From: Acetobacterium wieringae
GTDB taxonomy: Bacteria > Bacillota > Clostridia > Eubacteriales > Eubacteriaceae
Direction: 5' to 3'
Assembly (NCBI RefSeq): GCF_001766835.1
Contig: NZ_LKEU01000029.1
Location: 62,001 to 126,000, forward strand
Length of the DNA: 64,000 nt
Positions 26,724 through 36,727 of this stretch are shown piece by piece (position 1 is the first letter of the stretch; each line of letters opens with the position of its first letter). The notes under the pieces were generated by a model. That model made no database searches, was not told the origin of the DNA, and saw only the letters and a program-made list of their open reading frames with translations. Both the position numbers and the translations under genes were made by a program.

Positions 26724-29108
26724 TTGAGTATTGAAAAAAAGGAAATTCCAGAAGAAAAGACTGACCATTTGGGAATGACTGAACCGGAATTATTTGTTCA
26801 GGAAAAAGAAACCTTACCATTGATACCGCTTCGTGGGATGAGTGTTTTTCCTGGTATGGTGGTTCATTTTGATGTGGGTCGCGAGAAATCTGTTAAAGCA
26901 TTGGAAGCTGCGATGGAGCGAGACCAAATGGCTTTTTTGGTCACACAAAAAGAGGTTATTAAAGAGGATATTAATCCAGATGACTTTTATAATATTGGTT
27001 GCAGAGTAAAAGTTAAACAATTATTAAAGATGCCGGACAATCTTGTTCGGGTTCTGGTTGAAGTCCAGGAAAGACGAGAAATCGTTGAATTTGAAAGTTT
27101 AAATCCCTATTTTCTGGTTACAACCAAACCGGTCCGTTCCGTTTATTATGATACAAAAGAGAATCGGACACTCATCCGTATGATTCGCGAATCGTTTGCC
27201 AATTATATGAATGTTACCAGAAAGGTGGCGACGGATCTTATTCTGGCCATGGATTCATTAGATGATCCGGATCAGCTTATTGACATTATCGGTGCCAATT
27301 TGTTCCTGGATCTGGAAGACAGTCAACGGCTGATTCAAGAAACCGATGTGAATAAGCGTTTGGTACTTACCTACGAGATTTTGGTTGAAGAAGTTGAAAT
27401 GATTAAAATCGAGCACAACATCGACGAAAAAGTTCGTAGTGAAATGTATAAGCATCAACGGGAATACTATTTGCGGGAGCAGATAAAAGTGATCCAAAAT
27501 GAATTAGGTGAAGGTGACGTTCAAAATGAGTTGGAAACGTATCGGGAACGACTGGCGGCACTGGAAGTACCTGACGAGGTAAAAGACAAGGTTTTGGGAG
27601 AACTGAATCGTTTGAACAAAGTTCCTCAAGGCTCATCAGAGGCAGGTTTAATTCAAACTTATGTGGAATGGATACTGGATCTTCCCTGGAATACGCTAAC
27701 CGAAGAAACGGTTGATGTTTCAATTGCCCGAAAAATTCTGGATGAAGATCATTATGCATTAAAAAAGGTTAAAGAACGAATTCTTGAATATATATCGGTG
27801 CTGCAGCTTTCAAAGAGTCTCAAATCACCAATTATTTGTCTGGTGGGACCTCCTGGAGTCGGAAAAACGTCGATTGCCAAATCCATTGCTCGAGCCTTAA
27901 ATCGTAAGTATGTCCGTATGTCATTGGGGGGGATGCGAGACGAAGCCGAGATAAGAGGTCATCGTCGAACCTACGTTGGTGCCATTCCAGGACGAATCTT
28001 ATACAATATGAAAAAATGTGGAACCAGAAATCCGCTATTCTTACTGGATGAGATTGATAAACTGGGACAAGATTTCAATGGCGATCCCGCCTCTGCATTA
28101 CTGGAGGTGTTGGATCCGGAGCAGAATAACACCTTTACTGACCACTATCTCGAACTACCGTTTGACCTGTCGCAAGTGTTGTTTTTAACAACCGCCAATT
28201 CTTTATCAACCATTCCAAGACCGTTGCTGGATCGAATGGAAATTATTGAGGTGAATGGTTACGTCGAAAGTGAAAAGGTGGAAATCGCCCAACGCTATCT
28301 GATTCCCAAACAATTGGAAATTCACGGATTAAAAAAATCCACCTGTAAATTCAGTGAAGCAGTAATAAAGAATACCATTGAATATTACACCAGAGAGTCA
28401 GGCGTTCGCGAACTTGAGCGAAAAATTGCTCAGATTTGTCGTGTCGCTGCAAAAGAAATTGTGGAACACAAGAAAAAAAGCATCAGCATCACGCAGAAGA
28501 ATCTGGAAAAATTCTTAGGAAAACATCGCTATTCGTTTGATACCGTAGGTGATAAAAAAGAAGTGGGCTTGGTCAATGGATTAGCCTGGACACCGGTTGG
28601 TGGTGATACCCTGCAAATAGAAGTGATCGTGGTGGATGGTACCGGAAAAATTGAAATCACCGGACAGCTTGGTGATGTGATGAAAGAATCAGTCAAAGCG
28701 GGTATTAGTTATATTCGCTCCCAGGCGAAGGTGTTAGAAATCGAATCTGATTTTTACTCAAAAAAAGACATCCATCTCCATGTACCTGAGGGTGCTGTAC
28801 CGAAAGATGGCCCATCAGCTGGGATCGCAGTCACAACGGCGCTGATTTCATCGTTAACCAATATACCAGTGCCACAAAATCTGGCAATGACCGGTGAAAT
28901 AACCCTCAGTGGCCGGGTTCTGCCAATTGGCGGATTGCGTGAAAAGCTGACGGCAGCCCATCGTGCCGGTATTAAAGAAATTATCTTGCCAAAAGAAAAC
29001 GAAAAAGACCTGGAAGATGTACCAAACGTTGTTTTGGAGGCTTTACATATTCAGTCTGTTTCAAAAATGAGTGAGGTCACAAAAATTGTTTTTAAAGATC
29101 TTCAATAA
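26724..29108 (+). CDS. lon: ATP-dependent protease Lon (LonA type), second copy
   Basis: Cytosolic Lon protease, about 794 residues. It has a complete N domain (LIPLRGMSVFPGMVVHFDVG), AAA+ module with GPPGVGKTS and LFLLDEIDKL, and protease domain with catalytic Ser in PKDGPSAG and Lys in GGLREK. Two TTG starts are possible. AAGGAG at 26709-26714 lies directly against the TTG at 26715 but nine bases before the TTG at 26724, so the latter is chosen. Its position after clpX and before engB is the canonical Firmicute lonA site. It shares domain layout with the partial lon at 2-2329. Confidence 0.96.
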   Translation: MSIEKKEIPEEKTDHLGMTEPELFVQEKETLPLIPLRGMSVFPGMVVHFDVGREKSVKALEAAMERDQMAFLVTQKEVIKEDINPDDFYNIGCRVKVKQLLKMPDNLVRVLVEVQERREIVEFESLNPYFLVTTKPVRSVYYDTKENRTLIRMIRESFANYMNVTRKVATDLILAMDSLDDPDQLIDIIGANLFLDLEDSQRLIQETDVNKRLVLTYEILVEEVEMIKIEHNIDEKVRSEMYKHQREYYLREQIKVIQNELGEGDVQNELETYRERLAALEVPDEVKDKVLGELNRLNKVPQGSSEAGLIQTYVEWILDLPWNTLTEETVDVSIARKILDEDHYALKKVKERILEYISVLQLSKSLKSPIICLVGPPGVGKTSIAKSIARALNRKYVRMSLGGMRDEAEIRGHRRTYVGAIPGRILYNMKKCGTRNPLFLLDEIDKLGQDFNGDPASALLEVLDPEQNNTFTDHYLELPFDLSQVLFLTTANSLSTIPRPLLDRMEIIEVNGYVESEKVEIAQRYLIPKQLEIHGLKKSTCKFSEAVIKNTIEYYTRESGVRELERKIAQICRVAAKEIVEHKKKSISITQKNLEKFLGKHRYSFDTVGDKKEVGLVNGLAWTPVGGDTLQIEVIVVDGTGKIEITGQLGDVMKESVKAGISYIRSQAKVLEIESDFYSKKDIHLHVPEGAVPKDGPSAGIAVTTALISSLTNIPVPQNLAMTGEITLSGRVLPIGGLREKLTAAHRAGIKEIILPKENEKDLEDVPNVVLEALHIQSVSKMSEVTKIVFKDLQ

Positions 29109-29140
29109 ATAGACCGAACTTTCAGAAAATGGAGAAAATA

Positions 29141-29722
29141 ATGAAAGTAACAAAAGCGGAAATTGTCATCAGTGCTGTAGCAGAAGCACAGTATCCTGAT
29201 GATAATCTACCGGAAATAGTGCTGTTGGGGCGTTCGAATGTTGGCAAATCAACGTTTGTCAACACCTTAATCGAACGGCGAAGCTTAGCACGAACCAGTT
29301 CCCAGCCGGGAAAAACCCAGACGATGAATTTTTATCGAATAAATGACGTGTTCTATTTTGTCGATATGCCTGGTTATGGCTATGCTAAAGCGTCCAAAAC
29401 GGAACGTGAAAAATGGGGGAAGATGGTTGAAAAATATCTTCGGAATCGTGAAAATGCGGTACTGATTTTTCAACTTATTGACTCTCGACATGAACCCTCA
29501 GAAGATGATTTATTAATGTATGAATGGCTGATCTATTATGATTTAAAACCTGTAATAATTGGCACCAAAGCCGACAAGCTGTCAAAAACGAATCAAAAAA
29601 AGGCAGTAAATCGTATTGCAAAATCACTGAATCTGAAGAAATCTGATGAGCTCATCCTATTTTCGGCAGAAACGAAATTGGGAAAAGACGAAGTATGGGA
29701 ATGTATTCATAACGTATTATAA
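29141..29722 (+). CDS. engB: Ribosome biogenesis GTPase EngB (YsxC/YihA)
   Basis: GTPase needed for late 50S subunit assembly. The 193-residue protein shows G1 GRSNVGKST, G3 DMPGYGYA and G4 TKADK, with a conserved start KVTKAEIVISAV. An upstream ATG at 29129 is rejected because GGAG just after it is the likely ribosome site for the ATG at 29141, and the family begins there. It follows lonA by 32 bases. Confidence 0.95.
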   Translation: MKVTKAEIVISAVAEAQYPDDNLPEIVLLGRSNVGKSTFVNTLIERRSLARTSSQPGKTQTMNFYRINDVFYFVDMPGYGYAKASKTEREKWGKMVEKYLRNRENAVLIFQLIDSRHEPSEDDLLMYEWLIYYDLKPVIIGTKADKLSKTNQKKAVNRIAKSLNLKKSDELILFSAETKLGKDEVWECIHNVL

Positions 29723-29854
29723 TCAATTTTAGCTTCCTTTTGGAAGACTTAGGCTTAAAGACAAGCTTCGATCTTGTTACGGCTTAACCTTCTTTCAACA
29801 GGAAGCTTTTCCAGTTCTGTTAAAACAGTTCTGAGGCGATTTTATGAGGTTGGA

Positions 29855-30799
29855 ATGACTGAAAAAATAATTCGAGTGCTGGCAGAACAAGCAGGTATTG
29901 ATCTGATTGGTTTTTTTTCGGTGGAACCACTTAAGGAGTGTCTGCCTTATCTGATCAGGCGCCATCAAGAAGGGTTTTCCACAGGCTTTGAGGGTGGCGA
30001 ACCAGAGGATCGAATTAATTATTTAAAAGCCTATCCTGATGCAAAAACGGGGATAGTTATTGGTATCAATAACTATCAGGCATTTGAAGAAGTGGCAGAT
30101 GAGAAATATCGGGTTCAGCTCGCATCGGTTTCTTGGGGTGAAGATTATCATCGGGTACTGAAGCGACGAATGACGCAATTAATGGAGCGCATGAATGACA
30201 TCCAACGGCAGACAGGAGGAGCACAAATACAGTATCGACTATTTGTTGACAATAGTCCACTGGTTGATCGGGGATCTGCATACCGTGCCGGGTTGGGCTT
30301 TTATGGCAAAAACAACTGTCTGATCAATCATCAATTGGGTTCTTTTTTCTTTATCGGACAAATATTGATTGACAGCGTCATTGCTTTTGAACCGCCACTA
30401 CTGCCAGAAAATAGTTGTGGAACCTGTCGGCGCTGTCTTGATGCATGTCCCCATCAGGCTCTGGGCGAAGGGTTCAGCCTTGAACCAACAAAATGCATTT
30501 CATATCTAACTCAAAAAAAATCCCTTTCCGCTGATGAAGAAATGCGGCTATCGACATATCTTTATGGCTGTGATCTCTGTCAGAGAGCCTGTCCCTATAA
30601 TCAGGATCTTGAAGAAACGCAGGAAGAAGCCTTTTGGATTGACGCAGAAACTGCGTCTCCACCACTGGACGAAATATTGGCCCTGACAAAAAAGGAATTC
30701 AAAATTCGTTTTGAGAAAACTGCCAGTGGCTGGCGAGGAAAAAAAAGTTTAATCAGAAATGCCCGACTCATCAAAAAAAATAAAAAAATATATGATTAG
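29855..30799 (+). CDS. queG: Epoxyqueuosine reductase QueG
   Basis: Cobalamin- and iron-sulfur-dependent enzyme for the last step of queuosine synthesis in tRNA. It shows the family segments VDNSPLVDRGSAYRAGLGF and GKNNCLINHQLGSFFFIG and two 4Fe-4S motifs, CGTCRRCLDACP and CDLCQRACPYN. The frame is open from 29774, but ATG 29855 has GAGG five bases upstream and gives a typical N-terminus, for 314 residues. This is short compared with forms that carry a C-terminal HEAT extension. Queuosine capability of the organism would need the remaining que genes, which are not here. Confidence 0.9.
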   Translation: MTEKIIRVLAEQAGIDLIGFFSVEPLKECLPYLIRRHQEGFSTGFEGGEPEDRINYLKAYPDAKTGIVIGINNYQAFEEVADEKYRVQLASVSWGEDYHRVLKRRMTQLMERMNDIQRQTGGAQIQYRLFVDNSPLVDRGSAYRAGLGFYGKNNCLINHQLGSFFFIGQILIDSVIAFEPPLLPENSCGTCRRCLDACPHQALGEGFSLEPTKCISYLTQKKSLSADEEMRLSTYLYGCDLCQRACPYNQDLEETQEEAFWIDAETASPPLDEILALTKKEFKIRFEKTASGWRGKKSLIRNARLIKKNKKIYD

Positions 30800-30811
30800 T
30801 CGATAATAAAA

Positions 30812-30820
30812 TGCTATAAT
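30812..30820 (+). promoter_or_regulatory. Extended -10 promoter of gltX
   Basis: TGCTATAAT combines a TGN extension with a perfect -10 box. The -35 region is poor. The leader would be about 45 bases, too short for a T-box. Confidence 0.6.
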
Positions 30821-30871
30821 AATTAAGTTAGAGAACTTTTTACATTTATTTTAATTAAACATGGAGGGAAA

Positions 30872-32350
30872 ATGGTACGAGATCGCTTTGCACCGAGTCC
30901 AACTGGCAATGTCCATGTTGGAAGTTTGCGGACAGCACTGTATAATTACTTATATGCTAAGAAAATGGACGGAATGTTTTTGCTCCGTCTTGAGGATACA
31001 GATCAAACCCGGCTTGAACAGGGGGCAGTGGATAACCTGCTGGATGCACTGAATATGACCGGCGTGATTCCGGATGAAGGCTTAATAAAAGAAAATGATC
31101 GTGTGATTGAAAAAGGCCAGCATGGCCCGTATATTCAATCCCAACGTCTCGACATTTATAAAAAACATATTGAGTTGTTACTTAATCAGGGACAGGCCTA
31201 TTATTGTTTCTGCACCAAAGAACGACTGGAAGAGGTTAGAACTAGTCAGAAGGAAAAAGGCGAAACGCCTAAGTATGACGGAAAGTGTCGAGAATTGTCG
31301 CAGGCTGAGATCGCTGCAAATCTTGAGGCGGGGCTGCCTTATACCATCCGCTTGAAATTACCGGAAAATCATGTGATTGTTTTTGATGATCTGGTGCGGG
31401 GTGTCATCGAGATGAATACCAATGATTTGGATGATCAGGTTTTATTAAAGGCTGATGGCTTTCCAACTTACCACATGGCGGTTGTCGTCGATGATCATCT
31501 GATGGCAATTACCCATGTCATTCGCGGGGAAGAGTGGCTACCATCCACGCCCAAACACGTCTACCTGTATGAATGTCTGGGTTGGGAAGCGCCAAAGTTT
31601 GTCCATTTACCAAATATCCTGAATGATGACCGCAAAAAGCTCAGTAAGCGTCAGGGTGATGTTTCAGTTGGTGATTTTTTGGCAAAAGGTTATTTACCAC
31701 AGGCACTTGTAAATTTCCTGGCGCTTCTGGGTTGGAGCCCGGAGAATGAGCAGGAAATATTTTCAATGGAAGAATTGATCCAGGCCTTTGACCTATCTCG
31801 AATTAACAAATCGGGAGCAGTTTTTGATCGGGCTAAGCTAAACTGGATGAATGCCCATTATATCAAAGAATTGCCACTGGACGAATTGGTAGATCATTTG
31901 ACACCATTTTTGGTTGCGGCCGGGTTGATAAATCAGGAAGATGTCCCCCAAAAACAGGATTGGTTGGCTAAAATAGCCGAGATTTTAAGAGATCGAATTG
32001 AGTATTTTGCCCAGGCGCCCCAGGAATTAGAGATGTTATTTAAAAATGATTATGTCATTGAAGACGAGGAAGCATTGACATTATTGCACGAAGAGTCTTC
32101 TAAACGGCTTTACGAGGCACTGATAAAAAAAATCGAAACGACGGACGTTTTAGATGCGGCCCGGGGAAAAGTCATTCTAAAAGAAATTCAAAAAGAAGAA
32201 AAAATCAAGGGCAAAATGCTCTTTATGCCAAGTCGGATCATGATTACCGGTGAAATGCATGGTCCGGATCTTACATTAATTATGGATGTTCTGGGTAAAG
32301 ATGAGGTTTTAAACCGCATCAAGTCAGTGGCATCGATTATGCAATTATAA
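30872..32350 (+). CDS. gltX: Glutamyl-tRNA synthetase
   Basis: Charges tRNA-Glu. The 492-residue class I synthetase has the HIGH-type motif FAPSPTGNVHVGSLRTA near the N-terminus, LRLEDTDQTR, and a KMSKS-type motif reading KKLSKRQGDV, followed by an anticodon-binding helical C-terminal domain. GGAGGG precedes the ATG by five bases. Confidence 0.96.
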   Translation: MVRDRFAPSPTGNVHVGSLRTALYNYLYAKKMDGMFLLRLEDTDQTRLEQGAVDNLLDALNMTGVIPDEGLIKENDRVIEKGQHGPYIQSQRLDIYKKHIELLLNQGQAYYCFCTKERLEEVRTSQKEKGETPKYDGKCRELSQAEIAANLEAGLPYTIRLKLPENHVIVFDDLVRGVIEMNTNDLDDQVLLKADGFPTYHMAVVVDDHLMAITHVIRGEEWLPSTPKHVYLYECLGWEAPKFVHLPNILNDDRKKLSKRQGDVSVGDFLAKGYLPQALVNFLALLGWSPENEQEIFSMEELIQAFDLSRINKSGAVFDRAKLNWMNAHYIKELPLDELVDHLTPFLVAAGLINQEDVPQKQDWLAKIAEILRDRIEYFAQAPQELEMLFKNDYVIEDEEALTLLHEESSKRLYEALIKKIETTDVLDAARGKVILKEIQKEEKIKGKMLFMPSRIMITGEMHGPDLTLIMDVLGKDEVLNRIKSVASIMQL

Positions 32351-32375
32351 ATAAAATCAACAAGGAGGAAAGTAC

Positions 32376-33644
32376 ATGAGTAAACAAAAAACAAATAGTC
32401 AGGCGAAAAGCGGAATGCTATTGATCCTGATTGCGCTGTTTATTGGATTGGTAGGATATGTACTCTTTAATGGGGTATCAGTAGGTGTTTATGACATTGG
32501 TAATGTCAGTCAAAACATCAACTACGGATTGGATTTAACCGGTGGGGTCAATGTCGTGCTGGAAGCCCAGGCAACGGATGATGAGGCGGTTACTGCAGAA
32601 AAAATTGAATCGGCCATGCTGACCATCCGGCAGCGAATTGATACGTTAGGCGTTTCGGAACCGACAATTACAAAACAGGGCGATAATCGCATCCGGGTTT
32701 CCATTCCCTCGGTAAGCGATCAGGAAGAAGCCCTGGATCTGATTGGTAAAACAGCTCAGCTGGAATTTGTGGGGCCTGACGGAACCGTTATTTTGACGGG
32801 TAAAGACGTCGTGGATTCCAAAGGGGTTATGCAGACAGACAGCTCCGGATTGGAAAAAGCGGTTGTTACCTTAAAATTCAGCGAAGAAGGCACCAAGCTT
32901 TTTGCTGATGCAACCCAAAAATATATTGGTCAGGCAATTCAGATTAAACTCGATGACGAAATTATTTCATCACCTACTGTCAACGTCGCAATCACTAACG
33001 GTGAGGCCGTCATTGAAGGAATTGGCGACATCGAAGAAGCTGGCAATCTTGCTTCCCTTATTCGCGGCGGGGCATTGCCTGTCAAACTGGTGCCAATCGA
33101 AGTGCGAACGGTTGGCCCGACACTTGGTCAGAATTCCCTGGATAAAAGTATCTATGCCGGTATGATTGGGATTGCGCTGGTGCTCGTTTTTATGCTGATT
33201 TTCTACCGCGGGCTGGGAATTATTGCTGATTTGGCGCTGATTATCTTTATCATTATATTTATGATAATCTTAACAGCCCTTAACGTTACTCTGACACTGC
33301 CGGGTATTGCCGGATTGATTCTCACCATTGGGATGGCGGTAGATGCCAATGTTATTATTTTTGAGCGTATCAAAGAAGAAGCTCGGCTGGGAAAATCACT
33401 ACTTACAGCAATCGATAATGGTTTTTCAAGAGCTTTTTCAACAATCCTTGATTCCAATGTGACTACCTTGATTGCTGGCTTTGTACTCTTCTTTTTAGGA
33501 AGTGGAAGCGTCCAGGGATTTGCCGTGACATTGATTTTAGGTATTCTTGTGAGTATGTTTACGGCAGTTGTAATTACCAAACAGTTGGTCATTTTACTGG
33601 TTAAAACTGAATTGTTTAAAAGCAATTCGTTCTACGGAATATAG
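32376..33644 (+). CDS. secD: Protein translocase subunit SecD
   Basis: Membrane component that helps Sec-dependent export using the ion gradient. The 422-residue protein has one N-terminal helix, NYGLDLTGGVNVVLEA, a large extracellular P1 domain, and a five-helix C-terminal RND-like core with LTLPGIAGLILTIGMAVDAN and FERIKEE. SecF is encoded separately 13 bases downstream, whereas Bacillus fuses the two. Confidence 0.95.
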   Translation: MSKQKTNSQAKSGMLLILIALFIGLVGYVLFNGVSVGVYDIGNVSQNINYGLDLTGGVNVVLEAQATDDEAVTAEKIESAMLTIRQRIDTLGVSEPTITKQGDNRIRVSIPSVSDQEEALDLIGKTAQLEFVGPDGTVILTGKDVVDSKGVMQTDSSGLEKAVVTLKFSEEGTKLFADATQKYIGQAIQIKLDDEIISSPTVNVAITNGEAVIEGIGDIEEAGNLASLIRGGALPVKLVPIEVRTVGPTLGQNSLDKSIYAGMIGIALVLVFMLIFYRGLGIIADLALIIFIIIFMIILTALNVTLTLPGIAGLILTIGMAVDANVIIFERIKEEARLGKSLLTAIDNGFSRAFSTILDSNVTTLIAGFVLFFLGSGSVQGFAVTLILGILVSMFTAVVITKQLVILLVKTELFKSNSFYGI

Positions 33645-33657
33645 AGAGGAGACCATA

Positions 33658-34551
33658 ATGAAAAAGAACATTCAAGTAGCCGAAAAAAGCAAAATATGGT
33701 TTGCCATCTCGTTGATTTTAATTACTATCAGTGTTGGTTCGTTGTTCATCAATGGACTCAATTTTGGTATTGACTTTATTGGTGGAACCATTGTTACCAT
33801 TGAGTTAAACACACCTTTTGAAACCAGTGATGCCAAAGCGTTGATTGAAGAGTATGATTCCAGTGCTGATGTGACCTATGCCGGGGAAGCGAAGACGCAG
33901 GTGATTATTTCTACCAAAAAAGATTTATCCACTGAGGAACGACAGACGCTATTTTCAAAATTTCAGGAAAAATATAATTTAGAAGATACGGATTTGTTGT
34001 CGATTGACACGGTCAGTCCCTCAATTGGTGCAGAAATGGCTAACAGTGCCATGATTGCGGCAGTTGTCGCAGTATTACTGATGTTGGTGTACATTACATT
34101 CCGCTTTGAGTTTATGTTTGGCTTAGCCGCAGTCATCGCCTTAGTGCACGATCTGATCATTGTTTTAGGGGTCTATTCGATCTTCCAGATTCAAGTGAAT
34201 TCACCACTGATTGCGGCAATGCTGACGATATTGGGATATTCCATCAATGATACCATCGTTGTTTTTGACCGCATTCGTGAAAATCGTCCTAAATTTGGGA
34301 AATACGATTATGCCAATTTAGTCGATACCAGTGTCACCCAAACCTTGCGACGCAGTATCAATACTTCTTTTACCACCTTGTTGGCAATCGGAGCTTTATA
34401 CGCCTTTGGGGTGCCAGCAGTTCAGGATTTTGCTCTGCCGTTAATGGTTGGGATTGTCAGTGGAACCTATTCATCTATCTTTATCGCCAGTGCCCTCTGG
34501 AGCAAAATTAAAGAATTTCAGGCCAGTAAAAGTGCGGCGGTTAAAAGTTAA
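33658..34551 (+). CDS. secF: Protein translocase subunit SecF
   Basis: Partner of SecD. The 297-residue protein has six predicted helices, the N-terminal GLNFGIDFIGGT and the core segments MLTILGYSINDTIVVFDRIRE and RRSINTSFTTLL. AGAGGAGA is its ribosome site. A terminator follows. Confidence 0.95.
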   Translation: MKKNIQVAEKSKIWFAISLILITISVGSLFINGLNFGIDFIGGTIVTIELNTPFETSDAKALIEEYDSSADVTYAGEAKTQVIISTKKDLSTEERQTLFSKFQEKYNLEDTDLLSIDTVSPSIGAEMANSAMIAAVVAVLLMLVYITFRFEFMFGLAAVIALVHDLIIVLGVYSIFQIQVNSPLIAAMLTILGYSINDTIVVFDRIRENRPKFGKYDYANLVDTSVTQTLRRSINTSFTTLLAIGALYAFGVPAVQDFALPLMVGIVSGTYSSIFIASALWSKIKEFQASKSAAVKS

Positions 34552-34589
34552 CAACGAACATATGAAATAAAACAAATAACAAAGCGTTT

Positions 34590-34625
34590 AGCGTCAAGGA
34601 GGTAGCTCCCTGACGCTTTCGTTTT
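34590..34625 (+). terminator. Terminator after secDF
   Basis: AGCGTCA and TGACGCT (34590-34596, 34611-34617) form the stem base, with GGAG/CTCC pairing above, and TTCGTTTT follows. Confidence 0.85.
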
Positions 34626-34684
34626 AGGTGTCTGATCTTTAGTACGGACTACAGTAAATCATACAATTCAATCTTGAGGTGGAT

Positions 34685-36709
34685 ATGTCAGTAAAAACAC
34701 AATGGATACAAAGAAAAAGTAAGCACAGTCATTTAAGTGTGCCCGAAAATGAAGATTTAATAGATCAAATTATGGAGGAGTTCAACTTAACAAAACGAAC
34801 AGCTGAAATACTGATCAGTCGGGGGATAACATCCATTGAGGAAGCCCGGCGCTATCTTAATCCTTCGTTGGCTGATCTTCATGATCCGTTTCTTTTTAAC
34901 GAGATGGAAAAAGTAGTAAACCGAATTGCAAAAGCAAAAGCGGCAAACGAAAAAATATGTTTGTATGGCGATTATGATGCAGATGGTACTATTGGGGTAT
35001 CTATCATGTACAGTTTTTTGAAACGCCATGAATTCAATGTTTCCTACTTTATTCCCAATCGACTGATCACTGGTTATGGACTACATATTGATCCGCTGCA
35101 AAACTTAATTGATGAAGCGGTGGGGCTTCTGATTACTGTCGATAATGGGATTTCCGCCAATGACCAGATTGATTTTTGTAATCAGCACAATCTGGATGTA
35201 ATTATAACCGATCACCATGAATGTCAAGGAACGCTTCCGGCAGCATTTGGAATTATCAACCCTAAGGTGCCAGGAGAAAATTATCCATTTAAGGAACTAT
35301 GTGGTGCCGGGGTGGCTTTTAAACTTGTTCAGGCGATCAGTACGAGGCTCGGATTAGATTTCGATTTGCAGAATGCGATTGAATGCGTTGCATTAGCCAC
35401 AGTAGCAGACCTGGTTCCACTTCAGAATGAGAATCGAATTCTGGTTGCCATGGGACTACATTACCTTAATTCGAATCACAAAAATCCTGGAATTCGGGCA
35501 TTGATTGAAGTAAGTGAGTTGGCCCAGGTGAAAGCCTGGCATTTTGGTTTTGTGCTGGGTCCCAAGATTAATGCAGCAGGGCGATTAGGAGAGGCACATC
35601 ACATTGTTGACTTACTCACTGGACATGATCCAGCTAGATTGATGGAATTGGCTAAATTTTTAAGTGATGAAAACCGGAAACGCCAGAATCTTGAATCAAC
35701 CATTCTGGATGCAGCACTTGCTCAGGTTGAATCCCAGGAGCTATATAAAAATGATATTATAATCGTCATTGGAGAAAACTGGCACTCGGGTGTTATTGGG
35801 ATTGTTGCCAGTCGGATTCAGGAAAAGTATTATAATCCGGTGATTGTCGTTAGTGTGACGGATGGAAAGGGGAAAGCTTCCTGTCGCAGTGTGGAAGGGT
35901 TCAATATTTTTGAAGCCCTACAATCCTGTGGTGAGTTATTTAGCAGTTATGGTGGTCACGATCAAGCAGCCGGTTTTAGTATCGATGCTGAGAATCTCGC
36001 CCAGATGACCAAGAAAATTATTGAATACGGACACCTTACAGAAATAAAAAAACATCTGATCAAAAAAATTCCCTACGATGCGATTATTGATGAGACGGAA
36101 ATCACCTGGAATCTTTTTAATGACTGCTCACATTTTGAACCGTGTGGTCTGGGAAATCCCGGCGTGCAATTTGTCCTCAACCGTCCAGATATTATTTCGA
36201 TGAGAACCATGGGAAAAGAAAATAATCATTTGCGGCTGAGTTTGAGTAATGATGTTAGCGGAGTCGGTTTTGGGTTTGGCGAGTTTTTGACCAATCGCCC
36301 CGAATTAAGCGCAAATGGTTTCCGGGGAGTGGAGTTTATTTGTCGCCTGGATGTCAACGAGTATCGAGGGAATAAAACTTTGCAATTGGTATTAAAAGAC
36401 ATCCACCAAAATCCCATCTGGGATTTTGACATGGCGATGTTTTTGGTGAAGTTCATCGTTCAATCGGTGAATCCCAAAATAGAAATTAAGTTGCAGTCTT
36501 ATGGAATTGATCCGTATGAAATGCGAATGCAGCGGGAGACCGTAAAATGCGTTTATCTGGTCCTGAAAAAATCGGGAGAAGTTGGGGTATCTGTACAAAA
36601 CCCAAATAGCACAAAATTGTCGCCATTTCATTTTTTAATGGCATGCGAAATACTTCGAGAAGCAGGATTAATTGCATACCGATTAAAAATTAGAAAAAAT
36701 GATTTGTGA
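34685..36709 (+). CDS. recJ: Single-stranded-DNA-specific exonuclease RecJ
   Basis: 5'-3' exonuclease acting in recombination and mismatch repair. The 674-residue protein has the DHH phosphoesterase motifs YGDYDADGTIG and TDHHECQG, a further VDNGI segment, and the DHHA1 motif YGGHDQAAGFS, then an OB-fold region and a C-terminal extension. ATG 34685 has GAGG five bases upstream, so it is preferred to the GTG at 34679. It begins the recJ-apt-rel string. Confidence 0.94.
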   Translation: MSVKTQWIQRKSKHSHLSVPENEDLIDQIMEEFNLTKRTAEILISRGITSIEEARRYLNPSLADLHDPFLFNEMEKVVNRIAKAKAANEKICLYGDYDADGTIGVSIMYSFLKRHEFNVSYFIPNRLITGYGLHIDPLQNLIDEAVGLLITVDNGISANDQIDFCNQHNLDVIITDHHECQGTLPAAFGIINPKVPGENYPFKELCGAGVAFKLVQAISTRLGLDFDLQNAIECVALATVADLVPLQNENRILVAMGLHYLNSNHKNPGIRALIEVSELAQVKAWHFGFVLGPKINAAGRLGEAHHIVDLLTGHDPARLMELAKFLSDENRKRQNLESTILDAALAQVESQELYKNDIIIVIGENWHSGVIGIVASRIQEKYYNPVIVVSVTDGKGKASCRSVEGFNIFEALQSCGELFSSYGGHDQAAGFSIDAENLAQMTKKIIEYGHLTEIKKHLIKKIPYDAIIDETEITWNLFNDCSHFEPCGLGNPGVQFVLNRPDIISMRTMGKENNHLRLSLSNDVSGVGFGFGEFLTNRPELSANGFRGVEFICRLDVNEYRGNKTLQLVLKDIHQNPIWDFDMAMFLVKFIVQSVNPKIEIKLQSYGIDPYEMRMQRETVKCVYLVLKKSGEVGVSVQNPNSTKLSPFHFLMACEILREAGLIAYRLKIRKNDL

Positions 36710-36727
36710 TTGAAAAGGGAGATTAAG

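Noticed and set aside
29723..29854. Hairpin CTTCC-TTTT-GGAAG after engB and ACAAG/CTTGT repeat as terminators
   Set aside because: Stems of only five pairs and no T run; too weak to call.
29774..29854. N-terminal extension of QueG from 29774
   Set aside because: Ser-rich residues unlike the family, and GAGG points to ATG 29855.
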